A DNA stretch of 12,900 nucleotides from a bacterium (GTDB lineage Bacteria; Tectomicrobia; Entotheonellia; Entotheonellales; Entotheonellaceae): the NCBI GenBank assembly GCA_027294925.1, contig JAPULM010000210.1, forward strand, positions 1 to 12,900. The letters are read 5' to 3'. The notes under the pieces were generated by a model. That model was given only the letters and a program-made list of their open reading frames with translations. It searched no databases and was not told where the DNA came from. A program made the translations under genes and the position numbers. Positions 1-6,439 of this stretch are shown piece after piece. Each line of letters begins with the position of its first letter. Within the stretch, counting starts at the first letter, position 1.

Positions 1-708
1 AAGATCCTGAACAGCAACTGGCGTCTGGGCGCCGAAAATGGACTCGATGCCGCCCACATTTATGGTCACCGGCACTGGGTCGGCATGCAACAGTCTGGTC
101 GTATCCGGCCCTTTGGGACCTATCCATCGCGGCAAGACATCGTACAGACTCTGGCAGCCGATGGTCAGCCCAAAGGCATTATCAAGCAGGACGATATCAA
201 CGTCTACGCGGTGCAAATTGAAGGACAGGAAATACGCGTGCCGCTATGGCCGAAAGACGCGCCTGCGGTGGAACAAACAGAACCGCGCGCGGGATGGGTG
301 GGCTGCTACCTACCGTGCGGTCTGCAGGTCGAGAATTTTCCGCGCCCTGGCAAGCTACACTTCGAATGGTACGTGCCTGTTGACGAAGACCATCACACCT
401 ATATAATCCTGCACGCCGCACACGCCAAGACAGAAGCCGAACAAGAAACCTTTTATCGGGAAGCCGAAGAACTACGCCCCCTGATCTGGCAAGAACCAGG
501 CACAGAACCACCCGGATTCACCAACTTCGATGCATTCGCCCGCCAATGGACGCACCATGCCTATGCGCATGAAAACTGGTGGCACCGCGAACGCTTGTTT
601 AAACCCGACTACATCATCATGCAGTGGCGCATGCTGGTTGCCAAACACGCCCGCGACATTCAACGTCGTGGTAACTGGGCGCCAATCGATTCCGATACAC
701 CCGCCTAG
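1..708 (+). CDS. Rieske non-heme iron oxygenase, large (alpha) subunit, C-terminal catalytic part (5' end outside window)
   Basis: The frame is open from base 1 to the TAG at 706-708, giving 235 residues and no start of its own, so the N-terminal Rieske [2Fe-2S] domain lies left of the window. Residues 6-25 carry the family hallmark NWRLGAENGLDAAHIYGHRH. H19 and H23 (H-x3-H spacing, as in carbazole 1,9a-dioxygenase CarAa) are the likely mononuclear Fe(II) ligands, and D177 in TNFDAF is the likely third. The middle stretch with FEWYVPVDED (121-130) and the C-terminal ERLFKPDYIIMQWRMLVAKH (197-216) also match the CarAa-like class. Such enzymes hydroxylate or demethylate aromatic or other ring substrates in the cytoplasm, using electrons from a separate ferredoxin/reductase. 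No partner is visible here and the substrate is unknown. It is 260 bases from the next gene, so co-transcription is uncertain. The family call is strong; the precise reaction is not. Confidence 0.85.
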   Translation, partial: KILNSNWRLGAENGLDAAHIYGHRHWVGMQQSGRIRPFGTYPSRQDIVQTLAADGQPKGIIKQDDINVYAVQIEGQEIRVPLWPKDAPAVEQTEPRAGWVGCYLPCGLQVENFPRPGKLHFEWYVPVDEDHHTYIILHAAHAKTEAEQETFYREAEELRPLIWQEPGTEPPGFTNFDAFARQWTHHAYAHENWWHRERLFKPDYIIMQWRMLVAKHARDIQRRGNWAPIDSDTPA

Positions 709-710
709 CC

Positions 711-809
711 TACCCTACCCTGCCGGCAAAGGCGTTTGCCCGTATGGTGGATGACTGCCTACAAGAATACGACCTGGACGGTTGGCAAGTCGACTATCTC
801 ATGCGTTAA
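711..809 (+). pseudogene. possible tail of a decayed gene (sugar-hydrolase-like 'YDLDGWQVDYLMR' motif)
   Basis: Right after the oxygenase stop, a frame that includes bases 726-809 reads AKAFARMVDDCLQEYDLDGW followed by QVDYLMR and a TAA at 807-809. The phrase 'EYDLDGWQVDYLMR' resembles the 'xYDxDGxxxDxxR' strand-end motif of TIM-barrel glycoside-hydrolase-like proteins. There is no start codon with a ribosome site and no room for a full protein, and the frame upstream overlaps the oxygenase. I read it as a gene fragment left by deletion, but a chance resemblance is possible. The stretch 810-968 that follows holds no convincing coding sequence. Confidence 0.3.
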
Positions 810-968
810 GCGATTGGCATGCGGTATACGGGTCTTCTTTTACAAAACGCCGCGCAAGTGGTAGACTGGCTGGCGGCGGTTTCGTATACCCTGACCAGCA
901 CCTCTGTGCCAAGATGCGGCGCCATGTTACGGAGCAAATGCCCTATTTTGTTAAGAAGGCAACAGCAG

Positions 969-1292
969 ATGAAAATTACCGATATCGCACAATTTGTCAC
1001 CAGCAAAAATGCTGGACCCTTCCTGCTCACGGTCGATATCGTCTTCCGTGACGCGGAGAGCTACAAACGTTTTAAGGCGCAACGGCCGCTAACCAAAGCC
1101 GGCGTGGCAGAGTTGTACGGCCTTGATCCCAAAGATGTTCTAGACATCATTGAATTTGATCCGGCCTACGCCATTAAGATTACCATGAAACGCCCCTGGG
1201 GATCAGGTGCAATTGGTGAAACGGATGTCTATGGCGCACAACAGCATATGCCCATTGCCGAATTCGATATTGCCTGGGAGAGCGCCTCATGA
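969..1292 (+). CDS. DUF4387 family protein
   Basis: This is a 107-residue protein starting MKITDIAQFVTSKNAGPF. The frame is open further upstream to an ATG at 819, but residues before M969 look non-coding. AAGAAGG (953-959) sits 9 bases before the ATG at 969, so I chose that start. The sequence matches the small DUF4387 family in length and pattern: TSKNAGPF near the N-terminus, a central LYGLDPKDV, and IKITMKRPWGSGAIGETDVYG with a following QQHMP. No membrane segment or signal peptide is seen. The biochemical role of DUF4387 is not known. The family is typically found fused to, or next to, AtuA/DUF1446 proteins, and here it overlaps the AtuA gene by ATGA (1289-1292), implying translational coupling and probably a shared complex. 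I am confident of the family, not of any function. Confidence 0.8.
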   Translation: MKITDIAQFVTSKNAGPFLLTVDIVFRDAESYKRFKAQRPLTKAGVAELYGLDPKDVLDIIEFDPAYAIKITMKRPWGSGAIGETDVYGAQQHMPIAEFDIAWESAS

Positions 1293-2647
1293 CTGATCAA
1301 CAGATGACCATTCTGGCCCCTTGCGGCATGCTGGGTTACGGTATTCCGGAACGCTCCCTGGCCGAAGGCATGAAGCGCCAACCGGACGTTTTGGGGGTTG
1401 ACGCCGGTTCAACCGATCCGGGGCCCTATTACCTCGGCGCTGGCAAGGCGTTTACCGACCCACGCGCCTACCGACGCGATCTCACCATGGTGCTCGACGC
1501 CGCCAAACAGCACAACATTCCGGTGCTGCTCGGCTCTGCAGGTGGTGGTGGCGGCACGCCACATCTGGCATACACCGTCGACATGTTCCGTGACATCTGC
1601 CGCCAGCGAGGGCACCATTTTCGCGTTGCCACGATTGAGGCCGAAATCCCGCCGGCCACCCTACACGACAAGTTAAAAGCAGGCAAACTACTGGTACATG
1701 ATACCGGCACAGCACTGACTGCAGCCGATATCGACGACAGTGTGCGGATTGTCGGTCAGATGGGCTATGAACCGTTTATGCGCGCCCTGGAAATGGGGGC
1801 GGAGGTCATTCTGGCCGGACGCGCCTACGATCCGGCGCCGCTGGGAGCGCTGGCCATGCTGCGCGGCTATGATCCTGCACTCACCATTCATCTCGGCAAA
1901 ATCCTCGAGTGCGGTGGCGCCGCCGCCTATCCCCGGCACGGGTCGGATTCGCTGCTGGGCTTTCTTGCTGAAGATCACTTTCTGGTCGAGCCGCCCAATC
2001 CGGACAAAGTGTGCACGGTGGCGTCAGTAGCGGCGCACACGTTGTACGAAAAAGCCGATCCGTACAACCTGCACCTGCCCGGCGGCACCCTCGACCTGCA
2101 CCAGGCGGTTTTCGAACAATACGACGAACGCACCGTCAAAGTCTCCGGTAGCAAGTTTGTCCGTGCGCCACAGGACACCGTTAAGCTGGAAGGTGTGCGA
2201 CGCGTCGGCTTCCGCACCATCACCATCGCCGGTAGTCGTGACGCACAGCTCATTGCACACGTTGACGACTACATCGCCAATGTGCGTGAACGTGTGGCTG
2301 AGATCTACCCGCCAGATTTAGGCTACCATTTACAATTTCACATCTACGGCAAAAATGGCGTTATGGGTCCCTTGGAACCCCGGCCCCAGATAACCAGCCA
2401 CGAGCTGTGTTTCCTCATCGAAGTCATTGCCGAGACAGCTGACCTATCGGCCTCCGTCCTGGCTCTGGCGCGCTCCACCGCCCTACACGCCACCTACCCG
2501 GGTCGTCGCGCCATTGCCGGCAATTTGGCCTTTCCATTTTCGCCGTCAGACATTCCCGTCGGCGAGGTGTTTGAGTTCAATGTGTATCACCTATGTGTGG
2601 TTGACGATCCGTGTGAGCTATTTCCAATCACTACATTTGAGGTGTAA
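1289..2647 (+). CDS. AtuA (DUF1446) family protein, acyclic terpene utilisation type
   Basis: This is a 452-residue protein. The start ATG lies inside the stop of the preceding gene, with GGGAG (1275-1279) 9 bases upstream. Family landmarks are LAPCGMLGYGIPERSL near the N-terminus, VDAGSTDPGPYYLGAGKA, the glycine-rich LLGSAGGGGGTPHLAYTVDM, VILAGRAYDPAPLGALAML, and HLGKILECGGAAAYP. These match the DUF1446 family. Its namesake atuA belongs to the Pseudomonas acyclic terpene (citronellol/geraniol) utilisation cluster, but its reaction has not been settled. No atuC/atuF carboxylase or other atu gene is visible, so the terpene label should be read as family naming only. The DUF4387 overlap suggests the two products act together, and the following etf genes and CoA-transferase suggest acyl-CoA metabolism. 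Soluble and cytoplasmic by sequence. No frameshift seen. Confidence 0.85.
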   Translation: MTDQQMTILAPCGMLGYGIPERSLAEGMKRQPDVLGVDAGSTDPGPYYLGAGKAFTDPRAYRRDLTMVLDAAKQHNIPVLLGSAGGGGGTPHLAYTVDMFRDICRQRGHHFRVATIEAEIPPATLHDKLKAGKLLVHDTGTALTAADIDDSVRIVGQMGYEPFMRALEMGAEVILAGRAYDPAPLGALAMLRGYDPALTIHLGKILECGGAAAYPRHGSDSLLGFLAEDHFLVEPPNPDKVCTVASVAAHTLYEKADPYNLHLPGGTLDLHQAVFEQYDERTVKVSGSKFVRAPQDTVKLEGVRRVGFRTITIAGSRDAQLIAHVDDYIANVRERVAEIYPPDLGYHLQFHIYGKNGVMGPLEPRPQITSHELCFLIEVIAETADLSASVLALARSTALHATYPGRRAIAGNLAFPFSPSDIPVGEVFEFNVYHLCVVDDPCELFPITTFEV

Positions 2648-2664
2648 AAACCGTTTTTTTACGC

Positions 2665-2693
2665 TTGACATTAGAAGCACTTTTTTCTATCGT
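2665..2693 (+). promoter_or_regulatory. candidate sigma-70 promoter for etfBA
   Basis: A perfect TTGACA (2665-2670) is followed after 17 bases by TATCGT (2688-2693), which matches the -10 consensus at 4 of 6 positions. It lies in the 239-base gap after the AtuA gene and would start a transcript near 2700 with a leader of about 185 bases before etfB. The -35 is excellent and the spacing ideal, but the -10 is weak, and no data support the start. Confidence 0.4.
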
Positions 2694-2697
2694 TGGC

Positions 2698-2720
2698 GGG
2701 CATATATTCTCGATATGCCC
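2698..2720. promoter_or_regulatory. perfect 8-7-8 inverted repeat, possible operator
   Basis: GGGCATAT (2698-2705) and ATATGCCC (2713-2720) are exact reverse complements separated by 7 bases. The palindrome covers the transcription start expected from the TTGACA/TATCGT pair just upstream, a usual place for a repressor operator. No T-run follows, so it is unlikely to be an intrinsic terminator of the AtuA gene. The binding protein is unknown. Confidence 0.4.
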
Positions 2721-2886
2721 CCCTCGACATAATGGCTCATCCGACATCATTGGCCCACTCGTCTGGGCCTATCTCCTATTCAGAGCAGACTCGGGGCAAA
2801 GGTGCGAATAGCGAAAAGTCATAGGTAGAATATGCGTTAATGAGACGTCGGGTTCGAAAGTTGGTGTTGAACAGAAGGAGAAACTC

Positions 2887-3690
2887 GTGGAGATTATCGT
2901 CACGCTCAAACAGGTACCGGATCCGGAAGCGCCAAAGGAAAGCTTCCGTATTGACGAAGCGGAGATGAAAATTCTGAATCCGGCTAATATCGATCCGGTT
3001 ATTAACGGATACGATGAAAACGCCGTTGAAGCGGCCCTGCAGATCAAAGAGGCGCATGGCGGTAAGGTCACGGCGATTTGCATGGGAAATGACAGCGCCA
3101 CCCGCGCCCTGAAGCAGGCACTTGCGATGGGTGTTGACGAAGGCATTTTACTGAACGATACGGCGTTTGCTGATGCCGACCCGGCCTCAACCGCGTATGT
3201 CCTGGTCGAAACCATCAAGAAGGTCGGAAACTATGACTTGATTCTGTGCGGACGGCAGGCCTCGGACTGGGATCACGGCCAGGTGCCTTCAGGCATTGCC
3301 GAACTTCTCGATCTGCCCAGTATCACGGCGGCACAAAAGGTCGAACCGCAAGACGGCAGCACCGTCCGCGTTGAACGCATCCTGGAAGATGGCTATGAGG
3401 TTTTAGATATTCAGACGCCCTGCCTGGTCACGATCAGTAACGAAGCAAACCGGCCACGCTATCCAACGCTCAAAGGCATCATGGCGGCCGGCAAGAAAAA
3501 AATCCCGACCTGGGACGCCGCTGAACTCGGCGCCGATACCACCCAAATCGGTAGCGCTGGCGCTTTAACGAAGGTGACCAAACTCTTCATGCCCAGTTTC
3601 GAAGGCGACTGTGAGTTTATCGAGGGCGACACCCCGGAGGAGATGGGCGAGAAGCTAGCCCTTCGCCTGCGAGAATTGAAGATTATTTAG
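2887..3690 (+). CDS. etfB: electron transfer flavoprotein beta subunit
   Basis: This is a 267-residue protein with a GTG start, preceded by a strong GAAGGAG (2874-2880) at 6 bases. It begins MEIIVTLKQVPDPEAP as EtfB/FixA proteins do. The nucleotide-binding region CGRQASDWDHGQ is at residues 121-132, and the EtfB recognition-loop signature NRPRYPTLKGIMAAGKK at 188-204. EtfB pairs with EtfA to form a soluble FAD (plus AMP or second FAD) heterodimer that takes electrons from acyl-CoA and related dehydrogenases and passes them to ETF:quinone oxidoreductase. 'DWD' replaces the common 'DGD' in the binding loop, a variant of the family. No dehydrogenase or ETF-QO is in the window. Unusually, 113 bases separate it from etfA. 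Its long 5' leader holds a candidate promoter and palindrome. Confidence 0.95.
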   Translation: MEIIVTLKQVPDPEAPKESFRIDEAEMKILNPANIDPVINGYDENAVEAALQIKEAHGGKVTAICMGNDSATRALKQALAMGVDEGILLNDTAFADADPASTAYVLVETIKKVGNYDLILCGRQASDWDHGQVPSGIAELLDLPSITAAQKVEPQDGSTVRVERILEDGYEVLDIQTPCLVTISNEANRPRYPTLKGIMAAGKKKIPTWDAAELGADTTQIGSAGALTKVTKLFMPSFEGDCEFIEGDTPEEMGEKLALRLRELKII

Positions 3691-3732
3691 TACGGCGTAC
3701 TGCAACCGCACTTCTGTCACTTGACAGGGGAG
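3689..3732 (+). other. two small inverted repeats in the etfB-etfA spacer
   Basis: Directly at the etfB stop, AGTAC-GGC-GTACT (3689-3701) is a perfect palindrome. CTGTCA-CT-TGACAG (3714-3727) is a second. In RNA the second can fold as a short hairpin whose 3' arm runs into the AGGGGAG Shine-Dalgarno-like sequence at 3726-3732. No T-run follows, so these are not classical terminators. They could tune etfA expression relative to etfB or shape processing of the transcript. Confidence 0.35.
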
Positions 3733-3737
3733 AATTG

Positions 3738-3770
3738 ATGATGGGCGCAGGAACTTCAGCCCGGTTGTAA
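3738..3770 (+). CDS. possible 10-codon leader peptide before etfA
   Basis: The frame ATG ATG GGC GCA GGA ACT TCA GCC CGG TTG TAA encodes MMGAGTSARL. It lies 5 bases after a strong AGGGGAG (3726-3732) and ends 33 bases before etfA. Nothing identifies a function, and such short frames occur by chance. The good ribosome site inside an otherwise unexplained spacer is the only support. Confidence 0.2.
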   Translation: MMGAGTSARL

Positions 3771-3803
3771 AAAACATTTAGGATCAACGAGGAGAAGGTG
3801 ACT

Positions 3804-4799
3804 ATGGCGCAGGGAATCATGGTATTTGCCGAAGCATCGGGCGGTGGGCTTGCCGCAATCGCGAAAGAAATGTTAGGCGTTGGACGTACCTTGGCCGATG
3901 CCTTAGGCGAACCGTTACAAGCCGCCGTGGTCGGCAGTGGCGTTCAACATGCTGCTCAGGAAGCCATTCAGTACGGCGCTGACACAGCTTACGTCGCCGA
4001 TAATGCTGCACTGGATCAATATCAGACCGCATCGTACACCACTGCTATGGCGCAAGTGGTGCAACACGCCCAACCCAGTATTCTGCTTATCGGCATCAGC
4101 GATAACGGCCGTGATCTAGGCCCACGCCTGGCTTTCCGCCTACGTACCGGACTGGCCTCCGACTGTGTCGAATTGGTCATCAACGCCGACACCAAACTCT
4201 TGGAAGCCATCCGTCCGGTATCCGGCGGTAATGCGATGGCGACGGTGGTAATTGAGCATGCACGTCCGCAAATGGCCACGGTACGCGCCAAGACCATGGC
4301 GCCTGCCGAGCGCGACGATACGCGCCAAGGCAATATTGAAGCCGTTGCTGTCAGCATCGACGCGGCCTCTCTACCGGTCAAGATTGTCGAACGCGTCAAA
4401 GCTGAGTCGGAAGGCGTACGACTCGAAGATGCCGACATCGTGATTTCCGGTGGCCGCGGCCTCAAGGGTCCGGATGATTTCTACGCCATTCTGGAACCGT
4501 GTGTCAAGGTGCTCGGTGCTGCCATGGGCGCCTCACGCGCCGCGGTGGACGAAGGCTGGGTTCCCACCCAGATGCAAGTTGGCCTCACCGGTAAAATCGT
4601 CAGTCCGAATTTGTACATCGCCTGCGCCATTTCCGGCGCCGCCCAGCACATGGCGGGCTGCGGCTATTCGAAAACCATCGTGGCCGTCAATCGCGACCCT
4701 GATGCGCCGATCTACCAACGGGCGAATATCGGCGTGGTTGGCGATTACCAAAAGGTGATGCCGGCCTTCCAGAAAAAGTGTGAAGAGCTGCTGGCTTAA
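3804..4799 (+). CDS. etfA: electron transfer flavoprotein alpha subunit
   Basis: This is a 331-residue protein. A GTG at 3798 is in frame, but GAGGAG (3789-3794) would be only 3 bases from it, whereas the ATG at 3804 has it 9 bases upstream, so I use 3804. The C-terminal FAD domain is complete: [12 protein letters not shown] (215-226), [11 protein letters not shown] (242-252), [15 protein letters not shown] (258-272), SGAAQHMAG (277-285) and NRDPDAPIY (296-304). The usual 'GISGA' reads 'AISGA' here, a small change at a normally glycine position. With EtfB it forms the cytoplasmic electron carrier for acyl-CoA dehydrogenases. The gene lies downstream of etfB on the same strand and is very probably in one operon. 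A stem-loop follows the stop within about 12 bases. Confidence 0.95.
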   Translation: MAQGIMVFAEASGGGLAAIAKEMLGVGRTLADALGEPLQAAVVGSGVQHAAQEAIQYGADTAYVADNAALDQYQTASYTTAMAQVVQHAQPSILLIGISDNGRDLGPRLAFRLRTGLASDCVELVINADTKLLEAIRPVSGGNAMATVVIEHARPQMATVRAKTMAPAERDDTRQGNIEAVAVSIDAASLPVKIVERVKAESEGVRLEDADIVISGGRGLKGPDDFYAILEPCVKVLGAAMGASRAAVDEGWVPTQMQVGLTGKIVSPNLYIACAISGAAQHMAGCGYSKTIVAVNRDPDAPIYQRANIGVVGDYQKVMPAFQKKCEELLA

Positions 4800-4810
4800 A
4801 CTGAATCAAC

Positions 4811-4842
4811 CGGTGAGGCCAAGCACAGTGCCGGCCTCACCG
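4811..4842 (+). terminator. stem-loop after etfA, terminator-like but without T-run
   Basis: CGGTGAGGCC (4811-4820) pairs perfectly with GGCCTCACCG (4833-4842) around a 12-base loop. It begins 12 bases after the etfA stop, the typical site for ending an operon. It lacks a T-tract, so it is not a canonical intrinsic terminator. It may act with Rho or protect the etfBA mRNA 3' end. The rest of 4843-5079 shows only a weak TATAGT (4953-4958) with no good -35. Confidence 0.5.
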
Positions 4843-5079
4843 CCACCCCACCTCATTTCCCGCCTTCGCCGGCTCTATTCGACTGTATTCTGCCGCTATG
4901 CAAGCCTGCGCCAAGGTGATACAATTTTGGCCGCAACACAGCAAGCACGATTTATAGTAAAGAGACAACCACATAACCCATTGCGACCTGCACGGCGCCC
5001 TGCAATGATGAAAGTTTTTATGCCTGGGAACAGAATTTGAAATGTGTCCCCGTAAACGTTTTTTGGCAGGAGAAGATAC

Positions 5080-6270
5080 ATGCCAAAGCCTCTTGATGGT
5101 ATCAAAGTGTTGGACTTGACCCGTGTGCTTGCAGGCCCATATTGCACCATGATGCTTGCTGATATGGGTGCCGATGTGGTGAAAATCGAGCGTCCCGGTG
5201 CAGGCGATGACACACGCGCCTTTGGCCCGCCGTTTGTGAACGGCGAAAGCGCCTATTTTTTGAGCATCAATCGGAACAAACGCAGTCTGACGCTCAATCT
5301 CAAGCACGACAAAGCCTTACGAGTGATGCGGCGCTTGCTGGAAACGGCGGATGTGGTGGTGGAAAACTTTCGGCCTGGCACGATGGAATCATTTGGCTTT
5401 GGCTATGAGGCCGTACAGGCTTTTAATCCCCAAATTGTCTTCTGTTCGATCTCAGGCTATGGTCACTCCGGTCCCGATGCCAAACTACCCGGCTACGATC
5501 TCATCATCCAAGGCGAAGGCGGCATCGCCAGCCTTACCGGCAATCCTGACGGCCCACCCTACAAAGTCGGATCATCACAGGCTGATATCGTTGCCGGCAT
5601 GATGGGCTTTCAAGGCATTTTGCTAGCGCTTCTGGCTCTCAAGCAAAGCGGTCGAGGACAAAAGATCGATATCGGCATGCTGGATTGCCAGGTCGCCTTG
5701 CTTACCTACCAGGCGGGTATCTACTTTGCTACTGGCGAAAGCCCAACCCGGATGGGAAATCAACATCCGACCATTACCCCCTACGAAACGTACCGCTGTC
5801 AAGACGGCTACATCAATCTCGCCTGTGGCAACGATAATATGTGGCGCAACTTCTGCCGCGCCATTGACCAGGAAGCATGGATTGAGGATGCACGCTTTCG
5901 CACCAATGCCGATCGTGTCGAACACCGTCGGCAATTGGCAGCTCTCCTGGAACCAGTGATCCTGCAAAAAACCGGGCAAGCCTGGATTGATATTCTGCAA
6001 GCGAACGGCGTTCCTTGCGGCCTCATCCAATCGGTTGGCGAGGTCTGCGATAGCCCACAGGTGCAAGCACGTGAGATGATCGTGTCACTTGAACACCCGA
6101 AGGCCGGCCCGATTCGTGTTACCGGCGTCCCCATTAAACTCTCTGACACGCCTGGTGCGGTGGTGACGCCACCACCGCTGCTAGGCGAACATACCACTGA
6201 TATTCTTGCTGACTGGCTGCATATATCGCCTGTCGAGGTAGAGAATTTACGCCAAGATGGGGTCGTTTAG
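5080..6270 (+). CDS. CaiB/BaiF (family III) CoA-transferase
   Basis: This is a 396-residue protein, the usual length of the family. AGGAG (5068-5072) lies 7 bases before the ATG. It begins PLDGIKVLDLTRVLAGPYCTMMLADMGADVVKIE, the class III N-terminal Rossmann signature, followed by ENFRPGTMESFGFGYE (95-110) and SISGYGHSGP (123-132). D169 in SSQADIVAG is at the position of the catalytic Asp169 of formyl-CoA:oxalate CoA-transferase, the residue that forms the aspartyl-CoA thioester intermediate. These enzymes move CoA between carboxylic acids without ATP, as interlocked cytoplasmic dimers, with substrates that include oxalate, carnitine, succinate/benzylsuccinate and bile acids. The substrate is not readable here. 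A 280-base gap separates it from etfA, so it may be a separate unit, but the same orientation and theme suggest a related acyl-CoA pathway. No downstream neighbour on this strand. Confidence 0.9.
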   Translation: MPKPLDGIKVLDLTRVLAGPYCTMMLADMGADVVKIERPGAGDDTRAFGPPFVNGESAYFLSINRNKRSLTLNLKHDKALRVMRRLLETADVVVENFRPGTMESFGFGYEAVQAFNPQIVFCSISGYGHSGPDAKLPGYDLIIQGEGGIASLTGNPDGPPYKVGSSQADIVAGMMGFQGILLALLALKQSGRGQKIDIGMLDCQVALLTYQAGIYFATGESPTRMGNQHPTITPYETYRCQDGYINLACGNDNMWRNFCRAIDQEAWIEDARFRTNADRVEHRRQLAALLEPVILQKTGQAWIDILQANGVPCGLIQSVGEVCDSPQVQAREMIVSLEHPKAGPIRVTGVPIKLSDTPGAVVTPPPLLGEHTTDILADWLHISPVEVENLRQDGVV

Positions 6271-6293
6271 TTAGATTGGGAAGAACGCGAACA

Positions 6294-6399
6294 TGGATGC
6301 CCGGGAAGGTATGGAGAGAGATAGGAAGGTTTTACACCGGAGAAAAAAAACGGAGGGATTGTCTTGAGGGGATTCCCCTGTGCCCTTCCCGGACATCCA
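6294..6399. repeat. 16-base inverted repeat pair in a convergent gap
   Basis: TGGATGCCCGGGAAGG (6294-6309) is the reverse complement of CCTTCCCGGACATCCA (6384-6399) with one mismatch (C6300 opposite A6393). They are 74 bases apart in the gap between the CoA-transferase and nrdJ, which converge here. The long loop also holds a small AGGGG-ATT-CCCCT hairpin (6367-6379). No T-run follows either arm. It may be a folded 3' region that limits read-through between the convergent genes, or the remnant of a small inverted-repeat element. Clear target-site duplications are absent. Confidence 0.5.
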
Positions 6400-6439
6400 A
6401 TATGGCAGCGCAGCGCCCAACCGGACGCCCGCCATGTAT

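Noticed and set aside
819..968. Extended start of the DUF4387 gene at ATG 819
   Set aside because: The added 50 residues have no family resemblance and no ribosome site, whereas ATG 969 has AAGAAGG at good spacing and begins where the family begins.
2769..3218. Minus-strand frame of about 149 codons over the etfB start
   Set aside because: It is a shadow of etfB, with serine-rich composition and no family resemblance.
3798..3803. GTG 3798 as the etfA start
   Set aside because: The purine-rich ribosome site would be only about 3 bases from the GTG; ATG 3804 has normal spacing.
4927..4958. Promoter TTGGCC/TATAGT before the CoA-transferase gene
   Set aside because: The spacing is 20 bases and the -35 is poor; only the TATAGT is promoter-like.
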